Notes: generated by a model from the letters alone, not told the origin. A DNA stretch of 24,723 nucleotides from Actinomycetes bacterium (GCA_023411615.1 JAEYOR010000067.1:1-24723); one strand, 5' to 3'; positions 1-8,377 are shown, counted from the first letter of the stretch. Translations and numbers: made by a program.

Positions 1-20
1 GCGCCGCGTCGACGCGGCGC
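1..20. terminator. GC-rich perfect palindrome, possible terminator
   Basis: The first 20 bases form a perfect palindrome: 7-bp arms GCGCCGC/GCGGCGC around GTCGAC. It lies about 35 bases past the stop of the minus-strand lipoprotein gene, where a terminator or an intercistronic hairpin would sit. Any T-run for a minus-strand terminator would lie to the left of the window, so termination cannot be judged. It could simply be an operon-internal hairpin before downstream transporter genes. Confidence 0.35.
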
Positions 21-55
21 GCCCCTCGCGCTGATTGAGTCCTGACGGACGTGCC

Positions 56-1138
56 TTACGGCGTGATCTCACCCGCAATGATTGCGGCCTTGAGGTCCTC
101 GAGTGCTGCCTTCACGTCGTCGCTCACCGGAGCGTTGTAGAAGTCGGCGAGGCCCACGCCTTCGTTGGCGAGAGTGCCCACATACGGCGTCGCGTCGAAG
201 CCAGCGCCAACCGCAGCGCCCTCAACCACGTCGTACACGGCCACGTCCATCTTCTTGATGACCGATGTCAGAATGATGTCGGCGTACTCCTCAGCGGTGC
301 GAACCCAGTCCGAGTCCACGCCAACGATCCACACGTCGCCAGCAGACTGGGCTGCAGCGGCAGCACCAAGGCCCACGGGACCGGCGACGGGCATGATGAT
401 GTCCGCACCGTTGTCGATGAAGCCCTGAGCAACCGACTGACCCTTGGTCTGGTCGTCGAAGTCACCGGTGAACGAACCGTTGGTGCCGTCCCAGCCGAGC
501 ACGTTGACGTTGGTGCCGTTCTCTTCGTTGTAGTACTTCACACCGGAGAGGAAGCCATCCATGAAGATGGTGACCGACGGGATCTGCATGCCACCGAAGG
601 TGGCGACAGTACCGGTCTTGGTGGTCGCAGCGGAAGCGTAACCGGCGAGGAATGCAGCCTCATCGGTAGCGAAGGTGATCGGCTTGATGTTCGGGGCGTC
701 CGTGGTGCCGTCGAAGTCGTTGTCAGCGAGGTCGTCGATGATCGCGTAGTTGACGTTCGGGTTGGCCTTCGCGGAGTCCACCGTGGCCTGTGAGAGCAGG
801 AAGCCCACCGTGATGACGAGGTCGCAGTCGCTCGACACGAGCGCCTCAAGGTTGGGGCCATAGGCGTTGCCGTCGGCCGACTCAGCGGTTGCGGTGTCGA
901 TGCCCAGGTCCGCTTCAGCCTGCTGGAGGCCCTCAAAACTGGTCTGGTTGAACGACTTGTCGTCAAATCCGCCAGCGTCCGAGACCATGCAGGCCTTGTA
1001 GTCAACAGTCTCGACGGGGGCAGTGGTTTCGGCCGCAGACTGAGACGTGGTCGGCTCGTCCTCGGGAGCGCTTGAGCACGCCGCAAGCGCGAGCGCTGCT
1101 GCTGCAGCCAGAGCGCCGATGCGCAGGGTGTTCTTCAT
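56..1138 (-). CDS. BMP/PnrA-family substrate-binding lipoprotein
   Basis: This is a 360-residue lipoprotein, the extracellular binding protein of an ABC importer. The N-terminus has Lys/Arg, a hydrophobic run and a lipobox ending LAAC near residue 20, followed by a Ser/Thr/Glu-rich linker. The mature part opens with DAGGFDDKSFNQ, the hallmark of the basic membrane protein (Med/PnrA) family, which usually binds nucleosides. Further family-like segments are DLVITVGF, NYAIIDD and the AGPVGLGAA region. An upstream in-frame GTG at 1153 is possible, but the ATG at 1138 has AGGA at good spacing and gives a normal signal peptide. The ATPase and permease genes are not in view and probably lie off the left edge. 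Nucleoside specificity is inferred from the family; other BMP proteins bind other ligands. Confidence 0.9.
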   Translation of the reverse strand: MKNTLRIGALAAAAALALAACSSAPEDEPTTSQSAAETTAPVETVDYKACMVSDAGGFDDKSFNQTSFEGLQQAEADLGIDTATAESADGNAYGPNLEALVSSDCDLVITVGFLLSQATVDSAKANPNVNYAIIDDLADNDFDGTTDAPNIKPITFATDEAAFLAGYASAATTKTGTVATFGGMQIPSVTIFMDGFLSGVKYYNEENGTNVNVLGWDGTNGSFTGDFDDQTKGQSVAQGFIDNGADIIMPVAGPVGLGAAAAAQSAGDVWIVGVDSDWVRTAEEYADIILTSVIKKMDVAVYDVVEGAAVGAGFDATPYVGTLANEGVGLADFYNAPVSDDVKAALEDLKAAIIAGEITP

Positions 1139-1253
1139 GAGATGTTTCCTCACTTCTTCGGCCTATTCCACGCCAGGCCTGTGCGTCACAAATATCGTAC
1201 GTGGCAATCGCTTGCATGGCATGCCAATAGGTCTCCATTCGGCCACGAAAAGG

Positions 1254-2351
1254 TCACGTTCGCGCGGAATTGAGCGCGTGTGCGGCATTCTTCACATCTT
1301 GCGCGGCGTGGCGAACTGTGACGAGGAGAGCGTCCACTGAGTCGACCACCACGGCTCCCTCGATGCCGACGACGACAACGGGCCGTTCGCCGCCGATGAC
1401 GATGGCGCCGGCGGAGTCGATCTGGCCCGTCGCTGCGGTGCGATCCACAACCGTGATCCCATCGGAACGTGGGGTGAGAAGGCCGGCAAGAGAGTCGAAG
1501 TCGCCCACGTCATGCCAATCGAGATCGGCTGGCACCACGGCCACGCCGCCCTGAGCTGCCACTGGCTCCGCAATGGCGTGGTCGATCGCAATGCGCGTCA
1601 ACCCGGGCCACACCCGCTCGAGCACGGCATCGCGCTCAGGGCCATCCCACGCCGCCGCAATCTCGCGTACCCCTGACTCGATCACCGGCTGGAGTGTCTT
1701 CAGGTGGCCCAGCAACACATCGGTGCGCATGACAAACATGCCCGCGTTCCAGAAATACCGGCCCGTCTCGATGAACCGCTCGGCCGTCTCCGCATCGGGC
1801 TTCTCGGTGAAAGCGAGGACATCATGGATGCCGCCGCGCGATGCATCTCCCGCCTCGATATAGCCAAAGGCCTCAGAGGGGCCGGTGGGGGTGATCCCGA
1901 TCGTGACGATCTTCCCCTCCGCAGCGCACGCCGCCGCTGCGCGGACTGCCGCATGAAAGGCGTCGACCTTGCGAATGACGTGGTCGGCAGCAAATGAGCC
2001 CATGACGACGGGGCCGTGACGCACCTCGATGAGCGCCGCCGCAAGTGCGATGGCCGCCATCGAGTCACGCGGGCTCGGCTCCCCCACGATGTCCGCAGGA
2101 GTGAGCGCTGGCACCTGCGCGGCCACGGCGTCGGCATGAGAAGCGCCCGTCACCACCATGACGTGATCGGCGAGCGGAGCCAGCCTCTCGATGGTCGCTT
2201 GCAACAGCGTCGTCCCGTCCCCCAGGAGGTCGAGGAGGAACTTGGGGCGCTCCGGACGGGACAAGGGCCACAGGCGTGATCCCACTCCCCCAGCGGGCAC
2301 TACCGCAACGAATCCGCCAACAGGTGGAGCGTCAGGCGGCATTGCGGTCAT
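1254..2351 (-). CDS. manC: mannose-1-phosphate guanylyltransferase (ManC type)
   Basis: This 365-residue enzyme should make GDP-mannose from mannose-1-phosphate and GTP for mannosylated glycolipids or polysaccharides. The nucleotidyltransferase signature is at residues 20-42: GGVGSRLWPLSRP, then PKFLLDL, containing the nucleotide-binding loop and the catalytic Lys. FTEKPD, the YFWNAGMFVM segment and HDVGDFDSL further along also match the mannose-1-phosphate guanylyltransferase branch. There is no C-terminal phosphomannose isomerase domain, so it is the short single-domain form. No Shine-Dalgarno is visible before the ATG at 2351. Instead TAGACT ends 6 bases before it, suggesting a leaderless mRNA. 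A second ATG at 2342 is possible. The gene is divergent from sdhC. Specificity for mannose rather than another sugar phosphate is inferred from family resemblance. Confidence 0.87.
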   Translation of the reverse strand: MTAMPPDAPPVGGFVAVVPAGGVGSRLWPLSRPERPKFLLDLLGDGTTLLQATIERLAPLADHVMVVTGASHADAVAAQVPALTPADIVGEPSPRDSMAAIALAAALIEVRHGPVVMGSFAADHVIRKVDAFHAAVRAAAACAAEGKIVTIGITPTGPSEAFGYIEAGDASRGGIHDVLAFTEKPDAETAERFIETGRYFWNAGMFVMRTDVLLGHLKTLQPVIESGVREIAAAWDGPERDAVLERVWPGLTRIAIDHAIAEPVAAQGGVAVVPADLDWHDVGDFDSLAGLLTPRSDGITVVDRTAATGQIDSAGAIVIGGERPVVVVGIEGAVVVDSVDALLVTVRHAAQDVKNAAHALNSART

Positions 2352-2357
2352 GAGCTG

Positions 2358-2363
2358 AGTCTA
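2358..2363 (-). promoter_or_regulatory. -10 box of a leaderless manC promoter
   Basis: On the minus strand TAGACT (TANNNT) is followed by 6 bases and then the manC ATG, so transcription should begin at or next to the start codon. There is no Shine-Dalgarno. The -35 region is weak. It overlaps a plus-strand TAGGAT (2362-2367) that could serve sdhC. Confidence 0.5.
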
Positions 2364-2367
2364 GGAT
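2362..2367 (+). promoter_or_regulatory. possible -10 box for the sdh operon
   Basis: TAGGAT matches TANNNT and would start transcription near 2374, leaving a leader of about 30 bases that carries GAGGAG (2392-2397) before the GTG start of sdhC. No good -35 is visible. TTAAAT at 2383-2388 is an alternative. Confidence 0.3.
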
Positions 2368-2403
2368 GGTGAAGACCCGAGCTTAAATCCCGAGGAGTAT
2401 GCC

Positions 2404-2775
2404 GTGTCGTCGACGCCGACGCTCTACCGCGGACACGAGGGTATGTGGAACTGGATCGCCCATCGCGCGACAGGCGTGGCGATCTTTTTCTATCTCGTCG
2501 TCCACGTCATTGATACTTCGCTCGTGCGCGTGTCGCCTGAGGCATACAACGAGGTGATCGGGTCGTACAAGACACCGATCTTTGGCCTTGTAGAAGCGGG
2601 CCTCGTGGCGGCAGTGATCTTCCACGCCTTCAACGGACTGCGCATCATCGCGGTGGATCAATCTCTGTGGGCGTTGCGCCACCAGCGCCGCCTCGCATGG
2701 GCCGTGTACATCATCTTTGGACTGCTGATGGCTGGCTTCTTGCCGCGTCACCTGAGCCACGTGTTCGGAGGTTGA
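2404..2775 (+). CDS. sdhC: succinate dehydrogenase cytochrome b556 subunit
   Basis: This 123-residue membrane-anchor subunit of complex II helps bind heme b and quinone. It has the SdhC pattern: an N-terminal WNWIAHRATG segment (the HR.TG motif), then three hydrophobic helices at about residues 22-38, 56-75 and 95-112. The FHAFNGLR segment carries the likely heme-ligand His. It starts with GTG at 2404, with GAGGAG seven bases or fewer upstream; no in-frame ATG is available. It is the first gene of sdhCDAB, and its stop overlaps an ATG of the next gene (TGATG), indicating translational coupling. Confidence 0.94.
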   Translation: MSSTPTLYRGHEGMWNWIAHRATGVAIFFYLVVHVIDTSLVRVSPEAYNEVIGSYKTPIFGLVEAGLVAAVIFHAFNGLRIIAVDQSLWALRHQRRLAWAVYIIFGLLMAGFLPRHLSHVFGG

Positions 2776-2777
2776 TG

Positions 2778-3239
2778 ATGACTGCTCCCGAGCTCGTCGA
2801 GCCGCGCAAGCGACTGCCGTCTGGGCGCACGCGCAAAAAGGCAGAACGCTGGTCATGGATCTTCATGCGTATATCCGGCGTCGTCCTGATGATCCTCATC
2901 TTCACGCACCTTTTTGGCAATCTCGTCATGGGCGATGGCATCAACCGCATCGACTTCGCCTTTGTCGCCGGCAAGTGGGCAAGCCCGCTCTGGCAGATCT
3001 GGGCGGCAGCAATGCTGTGGCTCGGCATGCTTCACGGCTTCAACGGCATGCGCCTTCTCATCAATGATTACGCCCATTCCAAGCGCCTCAACATGTTCTT
3101 GCATGTGACGTTGGGCCTCGCCACCGTCACCATCATCATTCTCGGCACGCTCGTTCTCACCACGTTCGATCCGTGCCCGGCGGGAACCGACCCGCAGTAC
3201 CTCGATGTCCCCCTCTGTCAGGACCTTGGAAGGCTATGA
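2778..3239 (+). CDS. sdhD: succinate dehydrogenase membrane-anchor subunit
   Basis: This 153-residue second membrane anchor of complex II starts with a basic cytoplasmic segment and then three helices at about residues 30-50, 68-90 and 104-128. IFTHLFGNL and LHGFNGMRLLINDY are SdhD-like, with His residues suited to heme and quinone sites. The start is at one of two adjacent ATGs. The second, at 2778, lies 6 bases after GGAGG (2767-2771) and is preferred. The ATG at 2775 overlaps the sdhC stop but is only 3 bases from the Shine-Dalgarno. The C-terminal tail has two Cys residues (FDPCPAG and PLCQD). Its stop overlaps the sdhA ATG (ATGA). Confidence 0.92.
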   Translation: MTAPELVEPRKRLPSGRTRKKAERWSWIFMRISGVVLMILIFTHLFGNLVMGDGINRIDFAFVAGKWASPLWQIWAAAMLWLGMLHGFNGMRLLINDYAHSKRLNMFLHVTLGLATVTIIILGTLVLTTFDPCPAGTDPQYLDVPLCQDLGRL

Positions 3240-5008
3240 CCACCGAACACGAATACGACGTTGTCATTGTCGGCGCCGGTGGCGCTGGCATGCGTGCGGC
3301 TCTTGAGAGTTCTCAGCGCGCCCGCACGGCTGTGCTCACCAAGCTTTACCCCACGCGCTCTCACACCGGTGCGGCTCAGGGCGGTATGGCGGCGGCGCTC
3401 GCGAACGTGGAAGACGACAACGCTGAATGGCACGTCTTCGACACCATCAAGGGTGGCGACTACCTCGTCGACCAGGACGCCGCAGAGATTCTGTGCCGTG
3501 AGGCGGTTGACGCTGTCCTTGACCTTGAGAACATGGGCTTGCCGTTCAACCGCACTGAGGACGGCAAGATCGACCAGCGCCGCTTTGGCGGGCACACACG
3601 CGACCACGGTCAAGCTCCGGTGCGCCGCGCCTGCTACTCAGCGGACCGCACGGGCCACATGATTCTGCAGACGCTGTACCAACAGTGCGTCAAGCAGAAG
3701 GTCGAGTTCTACAACGAGTATTACGTGCTGGATCTACTCCTCGACAAGAACCCTCAAGAGGCGGCGGACGGCGAAGAGGTCTCGGTCGCGGGCGTTGTCT
3801 CCTACGAACTCGCCACGGGTCAGATCCACGTGTTCCGTGCCAAGTCCGTGGTGTTCGCCACCGGCGGCGCGGGTAAGATCTTCAAGACGACGTCGAACGC
3901 GCACACCCTGACCGGTGACGGCATGGCCATCGCGTTGCGGGCGGGCCTGCCGCTCGAGGACATGGAGTTCTTCCAGTTCCACCCGACGGGCCTTGCGGGC
4001 TTGGGGATCTTGCTATCCGAAGCGGCGCGCGGTGAGGGCGGCATCCTGCGAAATTCGGAAGGCGAGCGGTTCATGGAGCGCTACGCCCCCACCATCAAGG
4101 ACCTCGCGCCACGCGACATGGTGGCGCGCGCCATGGCAAATGAGGTGCGCGAAGGTCGCGGCTGCGGCCCGCACAAGGACTACGTGCTGCTCGACCTCAC
4201 GCACCTTGAACCGGCGCATATTGACGCCAAGTTGCCGGACATCACCGAGTTCGCGCGCACGTACCTGGGGGTGGAGCCGTACACCGAGCCCGTGCCGGTG
4301 TACCCCACCGCCCACTATGCGATGGGTGGCATCCCCACCACCGTCAATGGCGAGGTGCTCCGCAACAACACCGACAAGGTCAACGGTCTGTATGCCGCCG
4401 GTGAATGCGCATGCGTATCGGTGCATGGTGCAAACCGCCTCGGGACCAACTCGCTTCTTGATATCAACGTGTTCGGGCGTCGTGCCGGTATTGCTGCGGC
4501 CGAGCATGCACTCGAAACCGCCCAAGCCGCTGCCGCGCCCGTTGATGGCGACGCGGCCATCCGGGGGCTCGTCGAGCGTTTGCGGGACACAGTAAGCGGG
4601 ACGGGTACGGAGAACATCGCCGCTCTTCGAAAGGAACTTCAGGAGACGATGGACCGCAATGTCCAGGTGTTCCGCACTGAGCAGTCACTCATCGAGGCGC
4701 GTGGCGTTGTTGCCAACGTGAAGTCCCGATACTCCAACGTCGCCATCCACGATCGTGGCCAGAAGTGGAACACGGACCTTCTCGAGGCGATTGAGCTCGG
4801 CTTCCTCATCGACCTCGCCGAAGTCACCATCGAAGGCGCACTCGCCCGCAAGGAAAGCCGTGGCGGTCATTACCGCGAGGACTTCCCCGAGCGCAACGAT
4901 GACGAGTACTTGAAGCACACAATGGCGTACGCCACGGCAGAGGGGATCCGGCTCGACTACAAGCCGGTGACCATCACCAAGTACAAGCCAATGGAACGGA
5001 AGTATTGA
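3236..5008 (+). CDS. sdhA: succinate dehydrogenase flavoprotein subunit
   Basis: This 590-residue FAD subunit of complex II oxidises succinate to fumarate in the TCA cycle. The FAD-binding GAGGAGMRAAL is at residues 13-23. SHTGAAQGGM contains His43, the expected covalent FAD attachment site. Later motifs are GHTRDHGQ, QFHPTGL, the ARGEGG loop, PRDMVARAM, HYAMGGI and HGANRLGTNSLLDINVFG, followed by the helical and C-terminal domains ending in MERKY. The start at 3236 overlaps the sdhD stop by ATGA, and GGAAGG lies just before it. An in-frame GTG/ATG upstream (3173) would lie inside sdhD and adds residues not seen in the family. The length is normal for actinobacterial SdhA. Confidence 0.97.
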   Translation: MTTEHEYDVVIVGAGGAGMRAALESSQRARTAVLTKLYPTRSHTGAAQGGMAAALANVEDDNAEWHVFDTIKGGDYLVDQDAAEILCREAVDAVLDLENMGLPFNRTEDGKIDQRRFGGHTRDHGQAPVRRACYSADRTGHMILQTLYQQCVKQKVEFYNEYYVLDLLLDKNPQEAADGEEVSVAGVVSYELATGQIHVFRAKSVVFATGGAGKIFKTTSNAHTLTGDGMAIALRAGLPLEDMEFFQFHPTGLAGLGILLSEAARGEGGILRNSEGERFMERYAPTIKDLAPRDMVARAMANEVREGRGCGPHKDYVLLDLTHLEPAHIDAKLPDITEFARTYLGVEPYTEPVPVYPTAHYAMGGIPTTVNGEVLRNNTDKVNGLYAAGECACVSVHGANRLGTNSLLDINVFGRRAGIAAAEHALETAQAAAAPVDGDAAIRGLVERLRDTVSGTGTENIAALRKELQETMDRNVQVFRTEQSLIEARGVVANVKSRYSNVAIHDRGQKWNTDLLEAIELGFLIDLAEVTIEGALARKESRGGHYREDFPERNDDEYLKHTMAYATAEGIRLDYKPVTITKYKPMERKY

Positions 5009-5010
5009 CA

Positions 5011-5775
5011 ATGTCCGTTGTCGACGACGCCCCCATCGCCGCCGAAGTCCCCACCATGACGGTGACACTGCGTATCAAGCGCATGAATCCGGAAGGCACC
5101 GCTGAGCACGGTGCCGGTGAGGACTACTGGGAAGAGTTCCACATCGAGGCCCACGCAACTGATCGCGTGCTCGATGCGCTTCACAAGATCAAGTGGGAGC
5201 AAGACGGCTCCCTTGCATTCAGGCGCTCATGCGCCCATGGAGTGTGCGGCTCCGATGCCATGCGCATCAACGCCCGCAACCGCCTCGCTTGCAAGACTCT
5301 CCTCAAGGACCTCAACCCTGCGAAGCCGATCCTCGTTGAGCCCATCGCAGGCCTGCCGGTGGAGAAGGATCTCATCGTGGACATGGAGCCGTTCTTTGCC
5401 TCCTACCGCGAGATCATGCCGTTCCTCATGCCATCCGGTCCGGCTCCCGAACGCGAGCGGCTCCAGTCGCCGGCAGAACGCGAGCGCTTTGACGACACGA
5501 CCAAGTGCATCATGTGCGCGGCGTGCACCACTGCTTGCCCCGTTTTCTGGACCGACGGCCAGTACTTTGGCCCGCAAGCCATCGTGGGTGCTCACCGTTT
5601 CATCTTTGACAGCCGTGATGACGGCCAGTGGGAGCGTCTCGAGATCCTCAACGACAAGGCTGGCGTGTGGAAGTGCCGCACCGCCTTCAACTGCACGGAG
5701 GCCTGCCCGCGCGGCATCGAGGTCACGCGCGCGATCTCTGAGGTCAAGAAGGCTCTCAACACGGGCGAGATCTAG
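5011..5775 (+). CDS. sdhB: succinate dehydrogenase iron-sulfur subunit
   Basis: This 254-residue iron-sulfur subunit carries electrons from SdhA to the membrane anchor. The N-terminal ferredoxin domain has SCAHGVCGSDAMRIN and, after a spacer, RLACKTL. The third 2Fe-2S ligand is Asp instead of Cys, as in E. coli SdhB, so this is not a defect. The C-terminal domain has CIMCAACTTACPVFW and FNCTEACPRGIEVT, the ligands of the 4Fe-4S and 3Fe-4S clusters. The ATG at 5011 lies two bases after the sdhA stop, with GGAAG 8 bases upstream. An in-frame TTG at 5005 is less likely. Confidence 0.96.
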   Translation: MSVVDDAPIAAEVPTMTVTLRIKRMNPEGTAEHGAGEDYWEEFHIEAHATDRVLDALHKIKWEQDGSLAFRRSCAHGVCGSDAMRINARNRLACKTLLKDLNPAKPILVEPIAGLPVEKDLIVDMEPFFASYREIMPFLMPSGPAPERERLQSPAERERFDDTTKCIMCAACTTACPVFWTDGQYFGPQAIVGAHRFIFDSRDDGQWERLEILNDKAGVWKCRTAFNCTEACPRGIEVTRAISEVKKALNTGEI

Positions 5776-5778
5776 GCG

Positions 5779-6297
5779 ATGGCCGAGCGCGGCGCCGCAG
5801 TGGCGCGATTGACATCGCCTGCTCTCCTCGCGCGACTTTTCACGATCCGCACCCTCGCGTGGGTTGCGATCGCCGCGACATCGATCGCAACCGCCAACTC
5901 CGGCCGCGTGCCTGCCGTGCCCGGGTACCTCTTTGGCGCGGTGTGCGCACTTCTCGCCATGGGCGATTGTCTGTGGGCGTTGCAATCGTGGGGCCTGGCG
6001 CCACTGGCGACCGCCCGCGTCGATGCCAATGGCTTCGCCCACGTGCGCATCATCGCGATCAAGCCCGCCCCACGTTTTCGCGTGCGTATGACAAAGCAGG
6101 GCGGCATCCCGACCGCCACCCGGCGCTCCATCATCGGTGGAGCAGGTGTTGCACAGGGTTGGCCCACACATGAGCTGCTCGTCCTCACCTCACCTGACGG
6201 TGTGGAACTTGTACGGCTTGTGCCGCACGGCACGGTGGCGTGGACCTTCGCGGAGGATCCCGACGCCGGGGCTGCGTCCCACGCGGAGCCGCGCTAG
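5779..6297 (+). CDS. unknown two-helix membrane protein in the sdh operon
   Basis: I do not recognise this 172-residue protein. Two hydrophobic helices are likely at about residues 23-41 and 47-68. They are followed by a cytoplasmic-looking domain of short beta-type segments (VRIIAIKP, FRVRMTKQ, ELLVLTS, VELVRLVPH), which might form a small PH-like or sandwich fold. The ATG lies 3 bases after the sdhB stop, so it is probably the last gene of the sdh transcript. No clear Shine-Dalgarno is present, so it may rely on re-initiation after sdhB. Its TAG stop shares the tetranucleotide CTAG with the stop of the convergent YihY gene. A role linked to complex II or its membrane environment is only a guess from position. 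Confidence 0.75.
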   Translation: MAERGAAVARLTSPALLARLFTIRTLAWVAIAATSIATANSGRVPAVPGYLFGAVCALLAMGDCLWALQSWGLAPLATARVDANGFAHVRIIAIKPAPRFRVRMTKQGGIPTATRRSIIGGAGVAQGWPTHELLVLTSPDGVELVRLVPHGTVAWTFAEDPDAGAASHAEPR

Positions 6298-7301
6298 CGT
6301 CGCACGGTGACCCTGGCGGTGGTCACCTTTGTGTCGCGGTAGCGGGCTGAACGGTTCGTCACCGTCACCGTCGCGACATCGGCGCCGATCTTGTCTGCAC
6401 CTTCTTCAGGCGCGGTCACGTACGTGCCCATCCACGCGGCCCCGAGGAGCAAGAACCGGTTGACGAGGTCGACGAACACGAGCATCGTGATAATGGCAGT
6501 AAACGGCGCGAGGATCGGGTTTGAGCTCGTGCCTGCGAGAGAGGCGCTCACCGCGAATCTCAAGAGCGACATCATGAGCGCCACCACGGTGACAACGAGC
6601 CACAAACGACGCGAGACGCGCGCTTTGCCCAATACATACAGCGCGACCGCGACAAAGAGACCATCCGCGACGAATCCTGCAAGCCCCGCCGCGGCTCGGA
6701 GCGCCCACGCCTGGCCGCTCTCCCACCCGAGGCCGTCGACGATGCTTTCGCCAGCACGGGAAGCTCCCACCTGGAGAGCAATACCGATAAGGGCGATGAC
6801 AAGGAGCGACACCAAGGCGATGAGGTCGCGCACTTTGCCGGTGAGCGGATTGCTCGACGCGCGCCCGAGCATCGTGCGGAGCCCCGTGCGCAGGCCACCC
6901 ACGTAGCGGGTCGCCGTGTTGAGCAGAATGAGGAAGCTCACCGCTCCAACCGCCCCCGCGATGCCACCGCTGCCAAGGTCCTTCTCACTGATCAAACCCT
7001 CGCCGTCGCCGGAGTCAACAACGCCTGGGATGGCATTGCCCAAGAAGTCGTAGAAGGTCGAACGCCATTGAGAGCGTGATGAGACGAGCGCCGACGCGAC
7101 GGTCGCCGTCAGCATGAGACCGGCGGCAATCGACGCAAGGGAGTAATACGCGATGCCAGCGGCGAGAACGTTGCCGTTATGACCGCCAAAGCGGCGCAAT
7201 GTCTTCCCGACGCGGGTTGATTTGTACCGAGCCTGGAAGGACTTAATGAGTGAGCTCACCCGCTTGGTGGCACGGCTCCACCTCGTCGGCCTTCTCGCCA
7301 T
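6294..7301 (-). CDS. YihY/BrkB-family inner-membrane protein
   Basis: This 335-residue integral membrane protein belongs to the YihY/BrkB family (once misnamed RNase BN), whose function is not firmly known. The N-terminus is basic, followed by RFGGHNGNVLAAGIAYYSL, the characteristic start of the first helix. About six hydrophobic helices follow, with a periplasmic-type loop between the first two and a conserved-looking LNTATRYVGGLRTGLRTMLG segment. The C-terminal tail is soluble and Thr/Val/Arg-rich. The ATG at 7301 has GGGAGG just upstream and lies 14 bases after the trpS stop. The longer open frame to 7442 overlaps trpS and is not credible. It is probably co-transcribed with trpS. Confidence 0.88.
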   Translation of the reverse strand: MARRPTRWSRATKRVSSLIKSFQARYKSTRVGKTLRRFGGHNGNVLAAGIAYYSLASIAAGLMLTATVASALVSSRSQWRSTFYDFLGNAIPGVVDSGDGEGLISEKDLGSGGIAGAVGAVSFLILLNTATRYVGGLRTGLRTMLGRASSNPLTGKVRDLIALVSLLVIALIGIALQVGASRAGESIVDGLGWESGQAWALRAAAGLAGFVADGLFVAVALYVLGKARVSRRLWLVVTVVALMMSLLRFAVSASLAGTSSNPILAPFTAIITMLVFVDLVNRFLLLGAAWMGTYVTAPEEGADKIGADVATVTVTNRSARYRDTKVTTARVTVRR

Positions 7302-7315
7302 CGCGCCTCCCCGGG

Positions 7316-8323
7316 TTATCGCTGGGGCCGAACCAACCCCAGCCGGTCGTAGATGCGCTCCAAGGTGACGTGCGCAATCGCGGCCGCCTTGTGTGCTCCC
7401 TCGGCCAACACCGTGTCCAACCGCTCCGGGGACTCGATCCATTCCAAGGCGCGCTCACGCAGCGGCGTGAGACCCTCGACCACAATCTCAGCAAGGTCCA
7501 CCTTGAGGTGCCCGTACATTTTCCCCTCATACGCAGCAACGATGTCGGCAACGGACTTTCCGGTGAACGCCGAATAAATGGTGAGGAGGTTTGAGATTCC
7601 CGCCTTCTTCTCCGGGTCAAAGGCGATGACGGTGTCGGTATCGGTCACTGCGGACTTGATGCGCTTCGCAATCGTCTTGGGATCATCGAGGATGTCGATG
7701 ATCCCCGCGGGGCTCGATGCGGACTTCGACATCTTGGCGGTCGGGTCCTGAAGGTCATAGATCTTTGCGACCTCTTTGACAATATGCGGCTCTGGCACCA
7801 CAGCCGCGCCCTCGCCGAGACGTGCGTTGAGTCGCTGAGCAAGGTTGCGAGACAGCTCAAGGTGCTGGCGCTGGTCTTCGCCCACCGGCACCACGTGGGT
7901 GTCATAAAGCAGGATGTCCGCTGCCATGAGAATCGGGTACGTGAAGAGACCCACGTTGGTGCCGGACTCGCCCACCTTCGCGGACTTGTCTTTGAACTGC
8001 GTCATGCGCGCGGCCTCGCCCATCCCGGTGAAGGTGGCGAGCACCCACGCGAGTTCCGCGTGTTGCGGCACGTGCGACTGCACAAAGAGCACCGACCGGT
8101 CTGGATCTACCCCCGCGGCAAGGTACTGAGCCGCGGTGATCCGGGTGCGGCGTGCGAGCTCCACGGGATCGGGTCCCACGGTGAGTGCGTGCAGGTCCAC
8201 TACGCAATAGATCGCGTCGTGCGTGTCCTGCAAGGCGACCCACTGGGTCAGCGCGCCCAAGTAGTTGCCTAGGTGAAGAGAATCCGATGTGGGCTGCATG
8301 CCCGAGAAAACGCGCTGAGTCAT
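7316..8323 (-). CDS. trpS: tryptophan--tRNA ligase
   Basis: This 335-residue class I aminoacyl-tRNA synthetase charges tRNA-Trp. Near the N-terminus SGMQPTSDSLHLGNYLGA has the HIGH-type motif as HLGN at residues 17-20. KMSKS is at residues 197-201. In between, PVGEDQRQHLELSRNLAQRL is typical of bacterial TrpRS, as are NVGLFTYPILMAADILLY and the final DR.G segment. The length is normal. The ATG at 8323 gives the usual short N-terminus; an in-frame GTG at 8329 adds two residues. No strong Shine-Dalgarno is visible. The gene begins 54 bases after the TatB-like gene on the same strand, without a clear terminator between them, so read-through from the sigma operon is possible. Confidence 0.96.
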   Translation of the reverse strand: MTQRVFSGMQPTSDSLHLGNYLGALTQWVALQDTHDAIYCVVDLHALTVGPDPVELARRTRITAAQYLAAGVDPDRSVLFVQSHVPQHAELAWVLATFTGMGEAARMTQFKDKSAKVGESGTNVGLFTYPILMAADILLYDTHVVPVGEDQRQHLELSRNLAQRLNARLGEGAAVVPEPHIVKEVAKIYDLQDPTAKMSKSASSPAGIIDILDDPKTIAKRIKSAVTDTDTVIAFDPEKKAGISNLLTIYSAFTGKSVADIVAAYEGKMYGHLKVDLAEIVVEGLTPLRERALEWIESPERLDTVLAEGAHKAAAIAHVTLERIYDRLGLVRPQR

Positions 8324-8377
8324 GCGCACATTGTTCCAAACTCTCGGCGCACCGCTTGCCCGCTTCGCGGACGTGGC

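Noticed and set aside
4991..5019. GGAAC and CGTT pair near the sdhB start as a second ECF promoter
   Set aside because: The spacing is 18, and CGTT falls inside the sdhB coding sequence, so a start there could not serve the sdhB ATG.
5244..5310. Missing Cys in the 2Fe-2S site of SdhB
   Set aside because: Asp in place of the third Cys is normal in E. coli SdhB, so it is not a defect.
5227..6171. Minus-strand open frame of 314 codons
   Set aside because: It is antisense to sdhB and the following gene. sdhB is certain, and the product shows no domain.
8309..8337. GGAAC and CGTT pair near the trpS start
   Set aside because: The spacer is 20 bases and runs into the trpS coding sequence, so it does not fit the promoter form.
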